Positions 35,001-46,959 of a stretch of DNA of 64,000 bases are shown here, piece by piece (position 1 is the stretch's first letter; each line of letters starts with the position of its first letter). Where the stretch lies: NCBI RefSeq assembly GCF_026914265.1, contig NC_069130.1, positions 4,935,682 to 4,999,681 on the forward strand, written 5' to 3'. The notes beneath the pieces were generated by a model, which was given only the letters and a program-made list of their open reading frames with translations, had not been told where the DNA came from and searched no databases. Made by a program: the position numbers and the translations under genes. Origin of the DNA: Mya arenaria. Lineage: Eukaryota; Mollusca; Bivalvia; Myida; Myidae.

Positions 35001-35928
35001 GGTGATCAATCCAACATTTAAACCAAAAATTGCTATTGGTAAAATATCAGTTTAATGTTACAAAATGTTTAGTTTGAATATCTTAAAAAAATCAGAGACA
35101 GCGTTTTTTTATATTCTAAGACATAAAAAAGTATGCCCTTTAAGTTAACAAATATATAAAATTGCTATATATCATAGTAAAAATTATTTTATTACCTCCC
35201 TTTGATATATTGGCAGAGCTTAACTGTTCAATAACTAGCATGCAGATAAATCTTAATCCGTTATTAAATATTGTTGTTGACAACATGGTACAAAACCTTT
35301 TATCACCCACTACGTTCATCATTTAAATTAGTGCTGTAGTGCTCATAGATGATATTACGGTAATAAGCTGTTACTGTAATATACAACATTCAGATTTAGA
35401 AGAAAAAAATCATTCATAATTATAATACAACATTTATAATATATAATGATAAACAATAAGACATGAAAACTGACAAGCGAATTCTCTTTAATGACAAAGC
35501 ATGGAAAAAATTGGCTTTCAATACACATTTAAACAAGCGATTAAAAAAGACCTGAAGGAATACAGGAGATTCTATCTTATATAAAAGAAAGAAAGAAAAA
35601 AGTACATGTGTTAACCATTGAAACAGTATCAAGTCCAGATAAATATCATCAAGTTTTGAACACATATCAAAAAAAGCTTTTTTTGGTAAAAGATCAATAT
35701 CAAGGTTAAAACCTTGGCTTCAGTATCTTATAGATGAGGCCATATTGTTTCATTTAAATGTAAATCTTCAACTCCATTTTCTCAAAAAAAAAAGGTTTCT
35801 TAAAAAAGCAATAACAAAAGCACAGTTATGCATTGGCAATGTAAGGAAATATAAACAAATACCTCTTTAACAATGTTAAAACATTCTTCTACATGTATAT
35901 TCTTCTAGTGCAAATCAAAATATGCATA

Positions 35929-36103
35929 CAGTCGGAGCATGTTGGCTCGAACTCCCAGGGACCGGCAAAAATACATCAAGCCTCGAGAAATTGGATCCAA
36001 GCGGGAATTCTAACCTTATGTATAAAGAAATCAGTCCCATACCTCAATTTAGAGCTAACAAGGAAATCGATCCAAGCAAGTTGGAGCCAACAGGGTTTGA
36101 CTG
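35929..36103. mobile_element. Short TA-flanked MITE (Tc1/mariner-type ends)
   Basis: The left end CAGTCGGAGCATGTTGGCTC and the inverted right end CAGTCAAACCCTGTTGGCTC share 15 of 20 positions. TA lies on both sides. 175 bp, no coding capacity. The CAGTC ends and TA duplication point to a pogo/Tigger-type family, distinct from the 2,830-3,614 element. Confidence 0.72.
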
Positions 36104-37078
36104 TATTTAAGAAATAGAGGTTTTGGCTTTCAATGCCATCATCAAAATGCATTTATATTTTTGACAGGACATTTTCGTTTTCATTTTTTTTTGGTAAAAT
36201 TGAATAATCATATTGAATTACCTCATGAATTACCAGTGTAATAGCATCTATTAAAAGATATTTCAGAACATTTATATTTTTAAAATTGACATATTCCAAA
36301 TAGATTTCTGGAACCTTTCATTATAAAACAATCAAACGTCTATAAATATTAAGGGACACACAGAGCCCATAGGTTTGCAGTATGAATTATGAATCATTTG
36401 CTCAATAAGAATATTATAACAACAATTATAAATATACACTAATAGGACTACAATTGTATGGCAATTTAAGTGACTGAATATTAAAGCCCTGAAAAAGATT
36501 TGGCAAAATAAATACATAATTATATATTATTGTTTATATGATCATGATGATAATTACAGAATATAATATGTAATAAAATATATAATAAAAAAACTTCTAT
36601 ATATAAAAAATACCTATACTAAGTAGATTCAAAAACTACATTAACATTTTTTTCCCAATCATTATATGATCTTATTTGACATTTATAATAAGTTCTCCAC
36701 AAATATGTTCTAAAACCATAAAGGAGTTGGAGATTTTTTCTTATTGTGGAATTACATAAGAAACAATTTAAAGTGTCATCATGGATTACTTTAGAAATAT
36801 GCAAAAAATGGGACGGTCATAATTATGAGAGGATACTTTATTTACCTCACGAAGAGCACAGGCTGTAACTATGGGAATCTACGCTTTGAATAGAATTCCT
36901 TAAGAACTCTGGATTAAGAAAATTATTGAATAAAAATATGGTACGAAATGCACAATGCTATTAGACACAGCATATTTAGTCTAGTTGATGCATGCATACA
37001 TATAAATTATATATATATATATAACTAATTTAAGTACCTTGAAACAAACAAGTCTTAAATTCAATATATAACATATAC

Positions 37079-37300
37079 CCAGTCAACAGTTAGACAATGT
37101 CTATAAGAATCTAGCTCATTCCCAGTAACAGTTGAATAATGACTGTATTAATCTAGCACATTCCCAGTCAACAGTTAAACAACGTTTTGAAGAATCTAGC
37201 ACTTTCGAAGTCAACAGTTCAATGATGACTTTAATATTCTAGCACATTTGCAGTCAACAGTTCTACAATGTCTCCACGAATCTAGCCTGTTCCCCGTAGA
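37079..37300. repeat. 43-bp degenerate tandem repeat, 5 copies
   Basis: The words 'agtcaacagtt' and 'gaatctagcacatt' recur at 37,081, 37,124, 37,166, 37,209 and 37,252, a period of 42-43 bp. Intergenic, downstream of UBXN10. Confidence 0.75.
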
Positions 37301-39120
37301 CCATGCATTTCTTGAAATATTTTACATCAAGAGCTACCTTTAATGGGCGCCCTTTAGTGTCAATTCTTTTTCCAAAGAAGTAAAAAAAAAAACAATTCAA
37401 AATTATTGATTTTTGTTTGTTAAATCACATGCGATTTCTTAGGAAGAAGAGTTGTCTCCCCTGCCCCATACATATTCATTAAAAGGAGATTTTGTTGGTC
37501 AATTTTCACACTTTATTTATCATGGAGTGTAATGGATGAAAGAATCGTGGTTGCCGACAATGCTGAAATACACCTGATTTATACTCTGATTTAAAGCACT
37601 ATGATGCAGATAAAATTTGTCTGACAAATGTTTCATAGCATCTCACTCCGACAATGAAAACAGGCATGTCAATACAAACTGTTTCTGTGCTCAACCTAGT
37701 GTTTGCTACTCTACTGCTTTACTAATGGATAAAACTATGATTCAGTGCATCATTTACAGGCTTTCTAGCATTGTTCCATTGAACAATAGGGAAAAATAGC
37801 AGCTTGACTGACAAAATAGTAGGAGACAGATTATTCATGACAAAAATTGAAAAAACAAGTACAGTAGGAACTTGTTTACATTAATTGATGAACATATTAT
37901 AACAATTTACTATTTTATCAAGCTTTTTTCAATTACACTATTTGTAATATTTAGCAATGACTTTATGACATTAAAGCTATTTTTTTATTTGGCTTACACA
38001 AGTGGTCGAACATGTTTGAGACGATGCTTTCTTGCTGAGATGGTCAAGGGCTGTATTCAATATAAACTGACTTAGATCTAACTTTAAGAGTAGAATCTGA
38101 GTGTTTTGATTGGACAGTAAATAAAACTAGCCAATAGACTGAATGGAATCACTAAAGAAAATCGGAAAAGATAAGAATTATAGTGAAAACAGTATTCACT
38201 ATAATTCTATTCCTTTTCGATATGCTTCAGTATTATACTACCACAGGTAACAACAAACAATCCGTTGTCTTTGACTTTGTACAGAATGTATATCGACAGC
38301 AAAATGCACTGCGTCTTTATACATCCACAGGAGGGATGGAACAATTGTTCCAAAATCATAATTGATAATCAGAAAATATCAAACAAGCCATTTTGACTGA
38401 TGATCGATTGTATCAAAAGTAGAAATTCATAGTATCAGTAATGCCTCATTAATAATAAATAACCATGTATTATACGGTGAACAATGTCTCTGTAACTTAT
38501 AAAGTTAATAGGTATAAAAGTTATGTTTTAGTAAAATACCAGAAAAAATATAATAAATACCTATGTTCTTTTATACATTTCTATTTCACAGAATACAGCC
38601 ATATGGCAGTAATCAATTCCGAGACAATGTGACCAGCAGGTCCCAATATCACGAATATACTTAAGTCATATCACAATCTCTATCTTCATTTTACCACATG
38701 TATACAAGCATCGTATTATTCAAAATCCTGCATGTTCTCATACTTTTTGTACACCTATTTTCTCATAGAATGTGTTATTGAAAGATTTTGACAATATTTC
38801 AAAGAATTCTTATTCTAAAGCAAAAAATATACTGGAGTAATACATTTTTGGTTATAAAAAAGTTTTCGAATGGAATCTAGACCAAACGTTTTGATCAACA
38901 TATTCAATGAAAGAATGCGTTTTAAAAAAAATTAAAAACATTTTTGTTTTCCAATAAATTTTGTTTATATGGTAAAATGAGTTGAGATTGAGTTTGAGAT
39001 TTGAGTTAAATATTTTCGTGATATTGGGGCCTGGGTTCAAACGATAGTTATTCCACAATTCTCAATCATCAATTTATACGTTGTCCATATATTTATAATT
39101 ATACAAGTATATCACTAGTA
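37301..39120 (-). other. Intergenic and UBXN10 3' flank
   Basis: No other gene is supported. The UBXN10 3' UTR (minus strand) must lie at the right end of this stretch, but no canonical AATAAA (TTTATT on the plus strand) was found within the first kilobase, so the polyadenylation site is not placed. A lone 'attggggcctgggttc' near 39,025 resembles one end of the CAGGCCCCAATTTCT MITE family. Confidence 0.4.
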
Positions 39121-42100
39121 CTATTCTTTTTCCTGAAGGTATAACACAGTTCTGTCTTTAATATGTGTATCTGAAATCCTCACGCTTGGGTCAGAAAACT
39201 GTGTGTGGGTAGCATTACAAATCAACTGCATGTCTTCGTATTTCACGAGATTTGTATTCTCCGCAAACTTTATCACAGTATCGAGGGTTTCGTTGGGTCG
39301 GAAATGTCTCTGTATACGTTTCCCATCAGGCAACTTTACAGCAAGCAGAAGACGAGGCTCGTCACTTGATGGCTCATCAGGAATTTCATGAAGAAAGTCC
39401 AGAGGCTTCATTACAGACATTGACAAGTGTTCAAAGTTGTCCGCTGCAGTTCTAACACTCACTTCACCCCCTTTAATAATCTCACTGTTACTCCTCTCCT
39501 CCTCACTTACACCCCCAATGTCACCTATGTTTGTTTCATAGTTTGCAAGACTTGACTGATATATTTCCTCAGATAAATGCTGTGGTAAGTTTGACAGCAT
39601 GTCTACACCAGGTATACCCTGGTCTGTAATCGGCCCAAGAGCGTCGTTTTCAGCACCGTGGATGTCTTCAGCTGAGAAGACATCCTCATTCTGATCAGCA
39701 GGGTGATAGCTGTAGTTGTCAGTGTTCATTTCACTGAGTTTCTGGTTTGTAACAGTCACATGTTCAGATCCAACATGGTGGCTGGATCTATTTTTAGACT
39801 CAGGTGTCATGTGACCATGGTCATTGTCTGCAGGATCATCTCTAGGGGTCACAACCCCTATAGCTGGAAGGGGCCTGTACGGAGACAAGGACGAAGCAGG
39901 CCGCCCATATGGATCACCTGAAGAGAAAAATATTACAGTCGTCAAAATGACATGAATGTTCTCTAATATATATTTATAAATATCTTGACAGACAATAGTC
40001 ATAACATCATGACTTTTATTCTTTGATAATCAGACTAAAATGACTATCTCCGAAATTAAACTGATCTGAGTCTCACAAGATAAATAATTACTTAACAGTG
40101 AAAATCTTCAGCTTCTAAATCTAAGAGAACAAAAGACACCATTTGCTCCCATTTTTTTCCAATCCAAAAGACAACAATAATACCGTAAACAGAAATTAGC
40201 AAAAGCCAAAAACAGTGTGTGTATACCACGTGATAAATTACGTCATATATGCTACGTCGGAAGGCAATATTTTGCTTAAAATAAAGACTTAAATCAAAGA
40301 TAACTTTTCACTCACTACACCATTTTAAATGAAACAAAGGCCAGTCTATGCCGCTTAAAGAGGCCCACCTTTGTTTTATAACCGGAGTTTGATAAGGTGA
40401 TTAGTTTCATCAAACACTTTGACAAACCTGTTTCCAAAACAATGTTTTGACAGTGCTCCATCAGACGGCCGTATCGTGAAAAGGTTTGTCGAAGTGTTAT
40501 AAGAAACTAAACTCTCAATCAAAATTTGGTAAAAGACCGAAGGTGGGGCTCAATAAGCGACATAGACTGCGCTATGTTTCATTTAAAATGGTGTATGACG
40601 CAATTTATCACGTGGTATACACACACTGAAAAAGCTTAGTCCTAGATCTATGGTTGTCCTGCTTATTCCAAATATAGAATTCACTTAATTTACCGTAAGT
40701 ACCAAGCTTGTCACGATGTTTAGAGCCATACAATACATAGTTATTTAAGGATTCAGGCTTGTTCATCCAAGATAGAATTTTGATTATTTTTGACAATTAT
40801 ACCTGCATTCAGGATATGGGAAGTGTCACACTGCTGGGGAGGGGATGTCTCCTGATCTTCATATCGGGCATGGTGGTGTTGACGAGCTCTAGCACTTTTC
40901 CTCCTGCCTGTCTTTGGACGAGCAGATTTGGGTCGTGGAGCTGGTGGAGGTCTAGAGTGACCCTCAGGTGACCCTGAGTAACCATGACTGTGACCATGAC
41001 CCTGGTGCTGACCTGGGCTGCTGCCATAGTAAGGGCTGTCCCTGGCTTGCACGGGGCTGTCATGGTGGTAATATGAGCCTTCCTGGTATGGGCTGTTTCT
41101 GGCTTGCATGGGGCTTTCATGGTGGTGATATTGGTTCTCCTGGTAGGGGTTGTCCCTGTATTGGGGACTTGCTGAGAAGCTCTGTTGGTAAGTGTCCCCC
41201 TCCTGCATCTCCATATTGTCTGACTGGGAGGGGTGGCGAGATCTGGGCTGCTGATGATGGATGTCATTGTCATTCAGTTGAGCCTCGTCTCGATGTAGAG
41301 GACTGACGCTCATGTATTCTCGAGAAGACGGTCGATGCATCGGCTGCTCATGTTGGGGGCTCTGTTTGTATGCTCGAGGACTTTGACCATAGTTTTGGGG
41401 ACTCTGGCTGTATCCCTGGGGACTTCGACTGCTGTACACATGTGGGCTCTTCCTCGCCTTCTTCGAGCTCTTCTTCATCAAATCTGAGGGCGCTGAGGGA
41501 CTGACAATCAGCCTGTCAACTGGAGAGTGGCCCTCCTGATTGTGTCCATACAGGGCTTTCTGGTTGTTGAAGTATTCATCGTCTCGGTACAAGATCTCTG
41601 GAGACTCACAGGGTGAGTTGGGTATCTGCTTTTCAGAATCGGAGGAAATTTGCCGGGAATATTCATCATGGGAGTACCTGAAACAAAAACAAACACACTC
41701 AAAAATTCTGTTCACTAGAGTATCATTCTGATTTACATGATAATATAATATTTCCTTGATTGTGTTGATCAAAGAAATATAGGAATGAACATGCATAAAA
41801 TGAAAGAAATTACAGTCAAAATATTGGAATAATTTCTATTAACCTCCCAACCCATGAGCATGACAGCAGATATTATTCAGTCTCTCTGAGGCTCTACTCA
41901 TTCTTAAAAGCAACTAAGGTTATCACTTGATGTGATTGATACCCACACAACATCACTTTCTTGTAATAGAAACAGTCATCGAAATTAGACTTTTGGATTA
42001 ACAAGCCCGAATTCTTATACTATTGCATGGCATCAAATTTTTTAACAAGCCCTTCTATATAACATTCAAAATTTGAGCAAGCCCGAAAGACATTTTACCA

Positions 42101-44864
42101 GTACAGAGCTTGCGGGCTTGTGTAAATTTCGACTACTGTAGAAAGTATCAATTGGAGTGATGCATACACCCTGAATGTCCACTGTCCATGAGCAGACAGC
42201 AATTAAATTGACGCTCCTTTACCATACTATATAGAAACAAATTGATTCCTAAAATGCCCCCATCACCACCAAGTCAAGGTTATAAAAATAAACATATATA
42301 TATATATATAAAAAATAAGTTCAAAAATAATCAAAGGGCAATTATTCTAAAAACACAAAATAATGTTTCTTTTGTACATTGGAAGTCAGAACCTGAATAT
42401 ATAATATATCATATTGCACAATAATTCTCCTAAAAAACAGTCAAAATGTGTATCTCAGGTTTGAAGTTAATGTACCTCACAAGCATACCGCATTCACCCC
42501 TCGTTATGGAATTATGGCAAAAACCACACGTGTTCCGATGTCCCAGGACAGACAGATGGACTGACATAATAAATGACAGGATCATGTGGTTCCTATTGTG
42601 GCTCCCATGTAGCCCCAACCACAGAGTTGGGGGTATAAATACTTAAACAACTTTACAGGCATTAAAACTATGTACCTGTATGCAGAATCTGGAGAAAATC
42701 CCGCCCTGGATATCGGTCGACCCACTGATTCTTCTGTGTTTGTATCTGGCCTTGCTCGCCTCGACATCGGCCTGGCTGGCATTTCTTGACGGGCGCTCCG
42801 TCGACCATGACCTGTTTTTGGTCTCTCAGTTCTAGCTGGTTGGTTTTCTGTGTACATTTCTGAAAATTATTTGATATTTTTCATCATCATAATAATGCAT
42901 TAATAACTTACCACAAAGAGTAAAACAAAATAAAATGTAGAAATGTATATTCTTGGAGGGATTTCCCCAGATATTTGAAGGATGAACTGCGACTCCTTAT
43001 TTTAGCCAAATTTGGGATCTCTTTTAATTCCTACTACATAATCCCAATATGCTTTATACCTTACAATAATATGTTGGTGGGTCCAGAGATGCACAGTAAT
43101 TTGGAAATGGGGCTCTTATCAAGAAAATTGAGTCAGGAACTCATCTTTTCTGCATGTGAGAAATAGAAATAAAAAATCAATTTGAGGTATTATCAAAGCC
43201 TTAGTTTGTTGTTGTTGATGATACAAAAACTTTAACCTGGTCTTATAACTATATAAATAAACTTATTCAATATATAAAAGAGATACTTTAAACACCTGTT
43301 GCCATAGGCAAAAGGTACATAATATTGATGGCCTCATTTCCAAATGTCGAAGCTACAAAATCCCATGTTTTCAGTAACAAAGTTATTAGTATTATATCTT
43401 GGTAATTTGATCACACATTTTTTCCAAAATGCCAACGTTACAATTTTTGTAGTTACAATTTCTGAAGGTTCGGCATTTTTGCTCCTCTGCGTGACTTAAC
43501 TCTGACTTTTAATAAGTTCAACGTTATGCCCTTTTTTCATCTAAACAACAGACAACCCCTGCCATGTGCTCTGTAAGACTCTTGCTAATTTTAAATATAA
43601 ACTGAATAGTCAATGCATCGTGATGACTCAGTCTAAAATAATAGACTTTTTATCACTATTGTGAGTGATTTGTCATATAACATTAACCATCAACAAAATC
43701 TGTCCACGTACAATTATTTGGACTACATGACTCACTGTCACTACCTGACTTGAATTAAACTTTTACAAACCCATATAAAAATTAGATAGTAGATATACAC
43801 TACAGCTAAGTTATCACTCCTCCCAAATGTCCACGGTTATAGTGCATAGCAAGATACAATTCAGGATTGGACGTTAAAGGGGCGTAACTTAGGAGCGCAA
43901 CCTTTTGACATGTCCCCCTTACTCAGAACCGAGAGTAAATGGCATAAACTGTTTGCATGGAGATCTGGGTCAAGAAATAAATGAAGACTTGAAGTCAGAA
44001 ATGGTGCATTGTCAGCATATTTTACTACTGTATATTGTATATAACTTCATTAATTTGGTCATTTTTCGCTTGTACATTTGCTTATTCGGCATCCATCCTA
44101 TTTTTAGTCAATTAGTGTGATTTCCCTGGTTTAACTAGGCAAAAGATATTTGAGCAGAAAGAGAGAATTAAATAAACGGAAAGATATAGAATTTCTGTTA
44201 TGACTCTAAAGTACAACACAACAATCCTTCAATTAATCGACACAAGCAGAAGGTTGTTGCCGATCCCTGACTTTAAGCCAGCAACAACGATTAATTGACT
44301 ATCGCCGTAAATTGGCCAACCACTAATGAATAACAGCGGTTCCTAGGTATGACATTGGGTGTCCAAATCTTGGAACATGCCCCTGTCCATGAACCAAACT
44401 ATTTACAAGTACAAGTTGATTTAAAAGATGTGGTATGTGCTATCCCCCAAGAACAAATCTGATGTTCATTTTTGTTTAATGTTGCCATATTGACTTTTTA
44501 ATTGCAAACGGAAGTTATTATTACTGTTGATTATGTTTGCTTGTTTTCTTACAGAATAATGACCAATTTTGCCTGAAATCGAAGCACCAACGGATACTGT
44601 AAATAACAGGATAAAATTCTAATTTCGAAATTCATACCTAAATTTTTACGTAAGCTTATCATTAAAATCTTGAATCAACATTGAGAAAATTTGAAACATT
44701 TGTTTTTCAGACACTGATTTCGGGATTTTTCTTCAAGACGCACCATCAGAGGGAGTGTAGTCTACATTTCCGTAAGCGCTAACGTCTGCCCCATACTGCA
44801 TGCTTGAGGGACCAGATGAGTTGTATCTTCCATGACGACTAACTGGACGACAGGAATCCGCCAT
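39121..44864 (-). CDS. UBXN10: UBX domain-containing protein 10 (ciliary p97/VCP cofactor)
   Basis: UBXN10 is known to link the p97 ATPase to the intraflagellar-transport B complex in cilia. Four exons on the minus strand join in phase: 44864-44744, 42859-42676, 41677-40803, 39917-39121; 1,977 nt, 658 residues. The start ATG at 44,864 gives MADSCRPVSRHG; its exon ends G|GTGCGT in the phase needed by exon 2. The UBX domain is residues about 580-658 and is preceded by the family signature DEPSSDEPRLLLAV, with HFRPNETLDTVI following. A basic RPKSARPKTGRRKSAR stretch in exon 3 matches the RPKSAK-type motif near the N-terminus of vertebrate UBXN10, and ARTERPKTGHGRRSAR in exon 2 is similar. The middle (exon 3) is a Ser/Pro/Tyr/His/Gln-rich disordered region with short repeats (SPQ-x-Y, HHHESPMQARNSPYQE), which explains the length against about 280 residues in human. 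The loop before QFSDPS reads NATHT, without the FPR-like motif that usually contacts p97. A foldback MITE sits in intron 3. Confidence 0.87.
40213..40628. mobile_element. Foldback MITE in UBXN10 intron 3
   Basis: Both arms, read inwards, begin CAGTGTGTGTATACCACGTG and continue through ATAAATTACGTCATA / ATAAATTGCGTCATA, CACCATTTTAAATGAAACA and the CAGTCTATG block. Much of the 416 bp is one imperfect inverted repeat. The flanks are A-runs (aaaaa on both sides), a possible target duplication. No coding capacity. Confidence 0.8.
42440..42655 (-). mobile_element. Fragment of a Helentron/HINE-like element
   Basis: On the minus strand the block begins with a hairpin, ATACCCCCAACTCTGTGGTTGGGG, shortly followed by 'cagtccatctgtctgtcc', the same arrangement (CCCCC hairpin, then a GTC-rich run) as the 5' end of the 5,731-7,059 element but a different sequence. 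No 3' CTAG end was found, so this is a truncated copy within UBXN10 intron 1-2 sequence. Confidence 0.4.
42860..44743 (-). other. UBXN10 intron 1
   Basis: Bounded by donor GTGCGT (minus strand) and acceptor ttttcag|AAATG. AT-rich with no further exon or clear element. The open frames here (42,975, 43,905) are short and unsupported. Confidence 0.5.
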
Positions 44865-46959
44865 ATTGTAAACAAAAGAAGTGAATATTATTTAGAAAAA
44901 ATGGGTTAACAATTAAGGTGTTCATAATATTCTTGAATTTATCATTTTTGTTGAATTCATGTTGTTGTTATTTTACCTTAAGCTGTTTATTAAAAAAAAA
45001 TGATGTTTTTCACCTGATTTTCTGCGTGTCTTCTACGGTGCATTGAGTTACAGAATCGTAGGAATTAAGGGAATGGATTTGTTTTATTAATTTAGAGTGT
45101 TTAAGTTTTGTTGGCAAGTCTGCTTCTTCCCTTTGGCCATCTACAAATCGTTGGGCGATACTATTTCCCGATCTCATCCGGTCCCGGTCTCCTCCGTTCT
45201 CTGTTTTCCAAATTTTATAGTAGCTATCGGGCGTGATAAAAAAGGTGTTAATAACCGCATGGGGTAATACTGTAGGATTACAAAAGATTACAGTTAATTA
45301 AAACATTAGATATTTGATGATAATTATGTCACCATTTATTTCATATTTTATATCAATAAAACATATAATTAATTAAGGCAAAGATACAAACATGAAATAT
45401 GCACATGTACTAAAATTAATGTCATGAATAACAAACACATTGTGTGTACGTTTTTTTCATATTAAATTTAGTTATAAGTATACTATTGATAATAGTAATT
45501 CAAAAAGAAAATGCTTGACTACATGTAAATCAAGTTTGTAAGTTAACTCAGTACTTCTATTATTTTTCTTTTGTTTAACTATTGATTTTGTTGCAGCAGA
45601 TGCACTTCCAGGACCAGTTGCTTTATGTATTTCTGTCAACTGATCGTCTAATTTTAATTTTTATGCCGATGCATTTCATGTGGAATCTTTTCCTGCATGT
45701 TCTATTTTCGAAAATAACCAAACTATCGACGAATTCTGGCATTTCACAGAATGTTTTTAATTTGAAAGTCATAGGGATCGCGACTTTTCATTTTCTTTAT
45801 GAAACAGATTTTTTTTCCAGACAGCTGTTCCCTCATTTCACTTGCAACGAAATTGACATTTGTATTTACATAGCCATTCTTAAAACAAAAATCCACAGCA
45901 TTAGCAGTTGCAAAGACACCACAGGCATGTACATTTGGTTGTTATAGTTGTCGTGGAACTTTTATAAGCTGAAATTTGTTACTTTTTATAAATTAGGAGC
46001 ATCGTAATTCCACCGATCATTACGACTTTAAATAAAGATTCTTGTATCTTGTAAGTTATATTTCATTTGTAAAATAGCCTGCCGAATATTTCAGAAGTTT
46101 ATTTATTATCATTCCCTAAAAATATTGTTGTTTATTATAAAGGCAATTTTATAGAATAAATGATTGTTATGCAAAGGCTCTAATAATCTTGATTAGAAAT
46201 AATACGATGATAACATATAACCAAATTCAAAAATAAATAAAATAATCAGCATCAGATTTCTTAAACAGCTAGAGTTTTATTGCAAACTTCAAGTTGACAA
46301 ATAAAATATGTTCGGCTAAAGTTGTGTAATAATGACGAAGGTATTCAATGTTAGCGAATAGCACAAAATTATAAACGAAAAATGGAGACATAATGTGTTG
46401 ATTACTTAAGAATGGCGCAACTTCAAATAAACACTCTTCATCTAGTAGCTTTGATGTCTAAGCACACGCGTACTTACTATAATAGGATGTTATAACATTG
46501 CAACTATTAGCTGCAGAAAATGTGTTTGTGTACTTTTTCTCCATTCATTGATTTACTTGTTTACATGCTATGAACATTGTATAATGTTTTACGCATTAAG
46601 CATATTGTATCGTATCGATATGAGTCGGATATGCAAACATGGAATTTTTCAATTGTAATCATTAATGCTTAAAAAATAAAAATATAATGTCTGGAGGGGG
46701 GGGGGAACAAAAAAGGAAGAGCAATAAACAACTTTGACATAACATAATTTAAAAAGTGCAATTCTAAGTTACTTTATACTCTAGCCGTCCTTAATCTGTT
46801 ATGCAAAAAACATGAGCGTTTGTACTGACATCGCATCTTGTAAACCTATAACAAAATTCGTTTACCGTAAATGGATTTGTGGCCAAGGCGATACAGAAAA
46901 TCTGTTTGAAGTCTTGTACGAATTAAAAGTCCAGCAAGTCGAAGAAGCTTAATTCTTAC
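44865..46959. other. Intergenic region between UBXN10 and a decayed retroelement
   Basis: The UBXN10 promoter should lie at its left end; I found no convincing X-box or other site. A 121-codon open frame at 45,582-45,947 is hydrophobic/Ile-Phe-rich with no recognisable domain and is not called. Otherwise AT-rich, with a G-run near 46,696. Confidence 0.45.

Noticed and set aside
45582..45947. 121-codon open frame on the plus strand
   Set aside because: Hydrophobic AT-rich composition, no domain and no exon partners.
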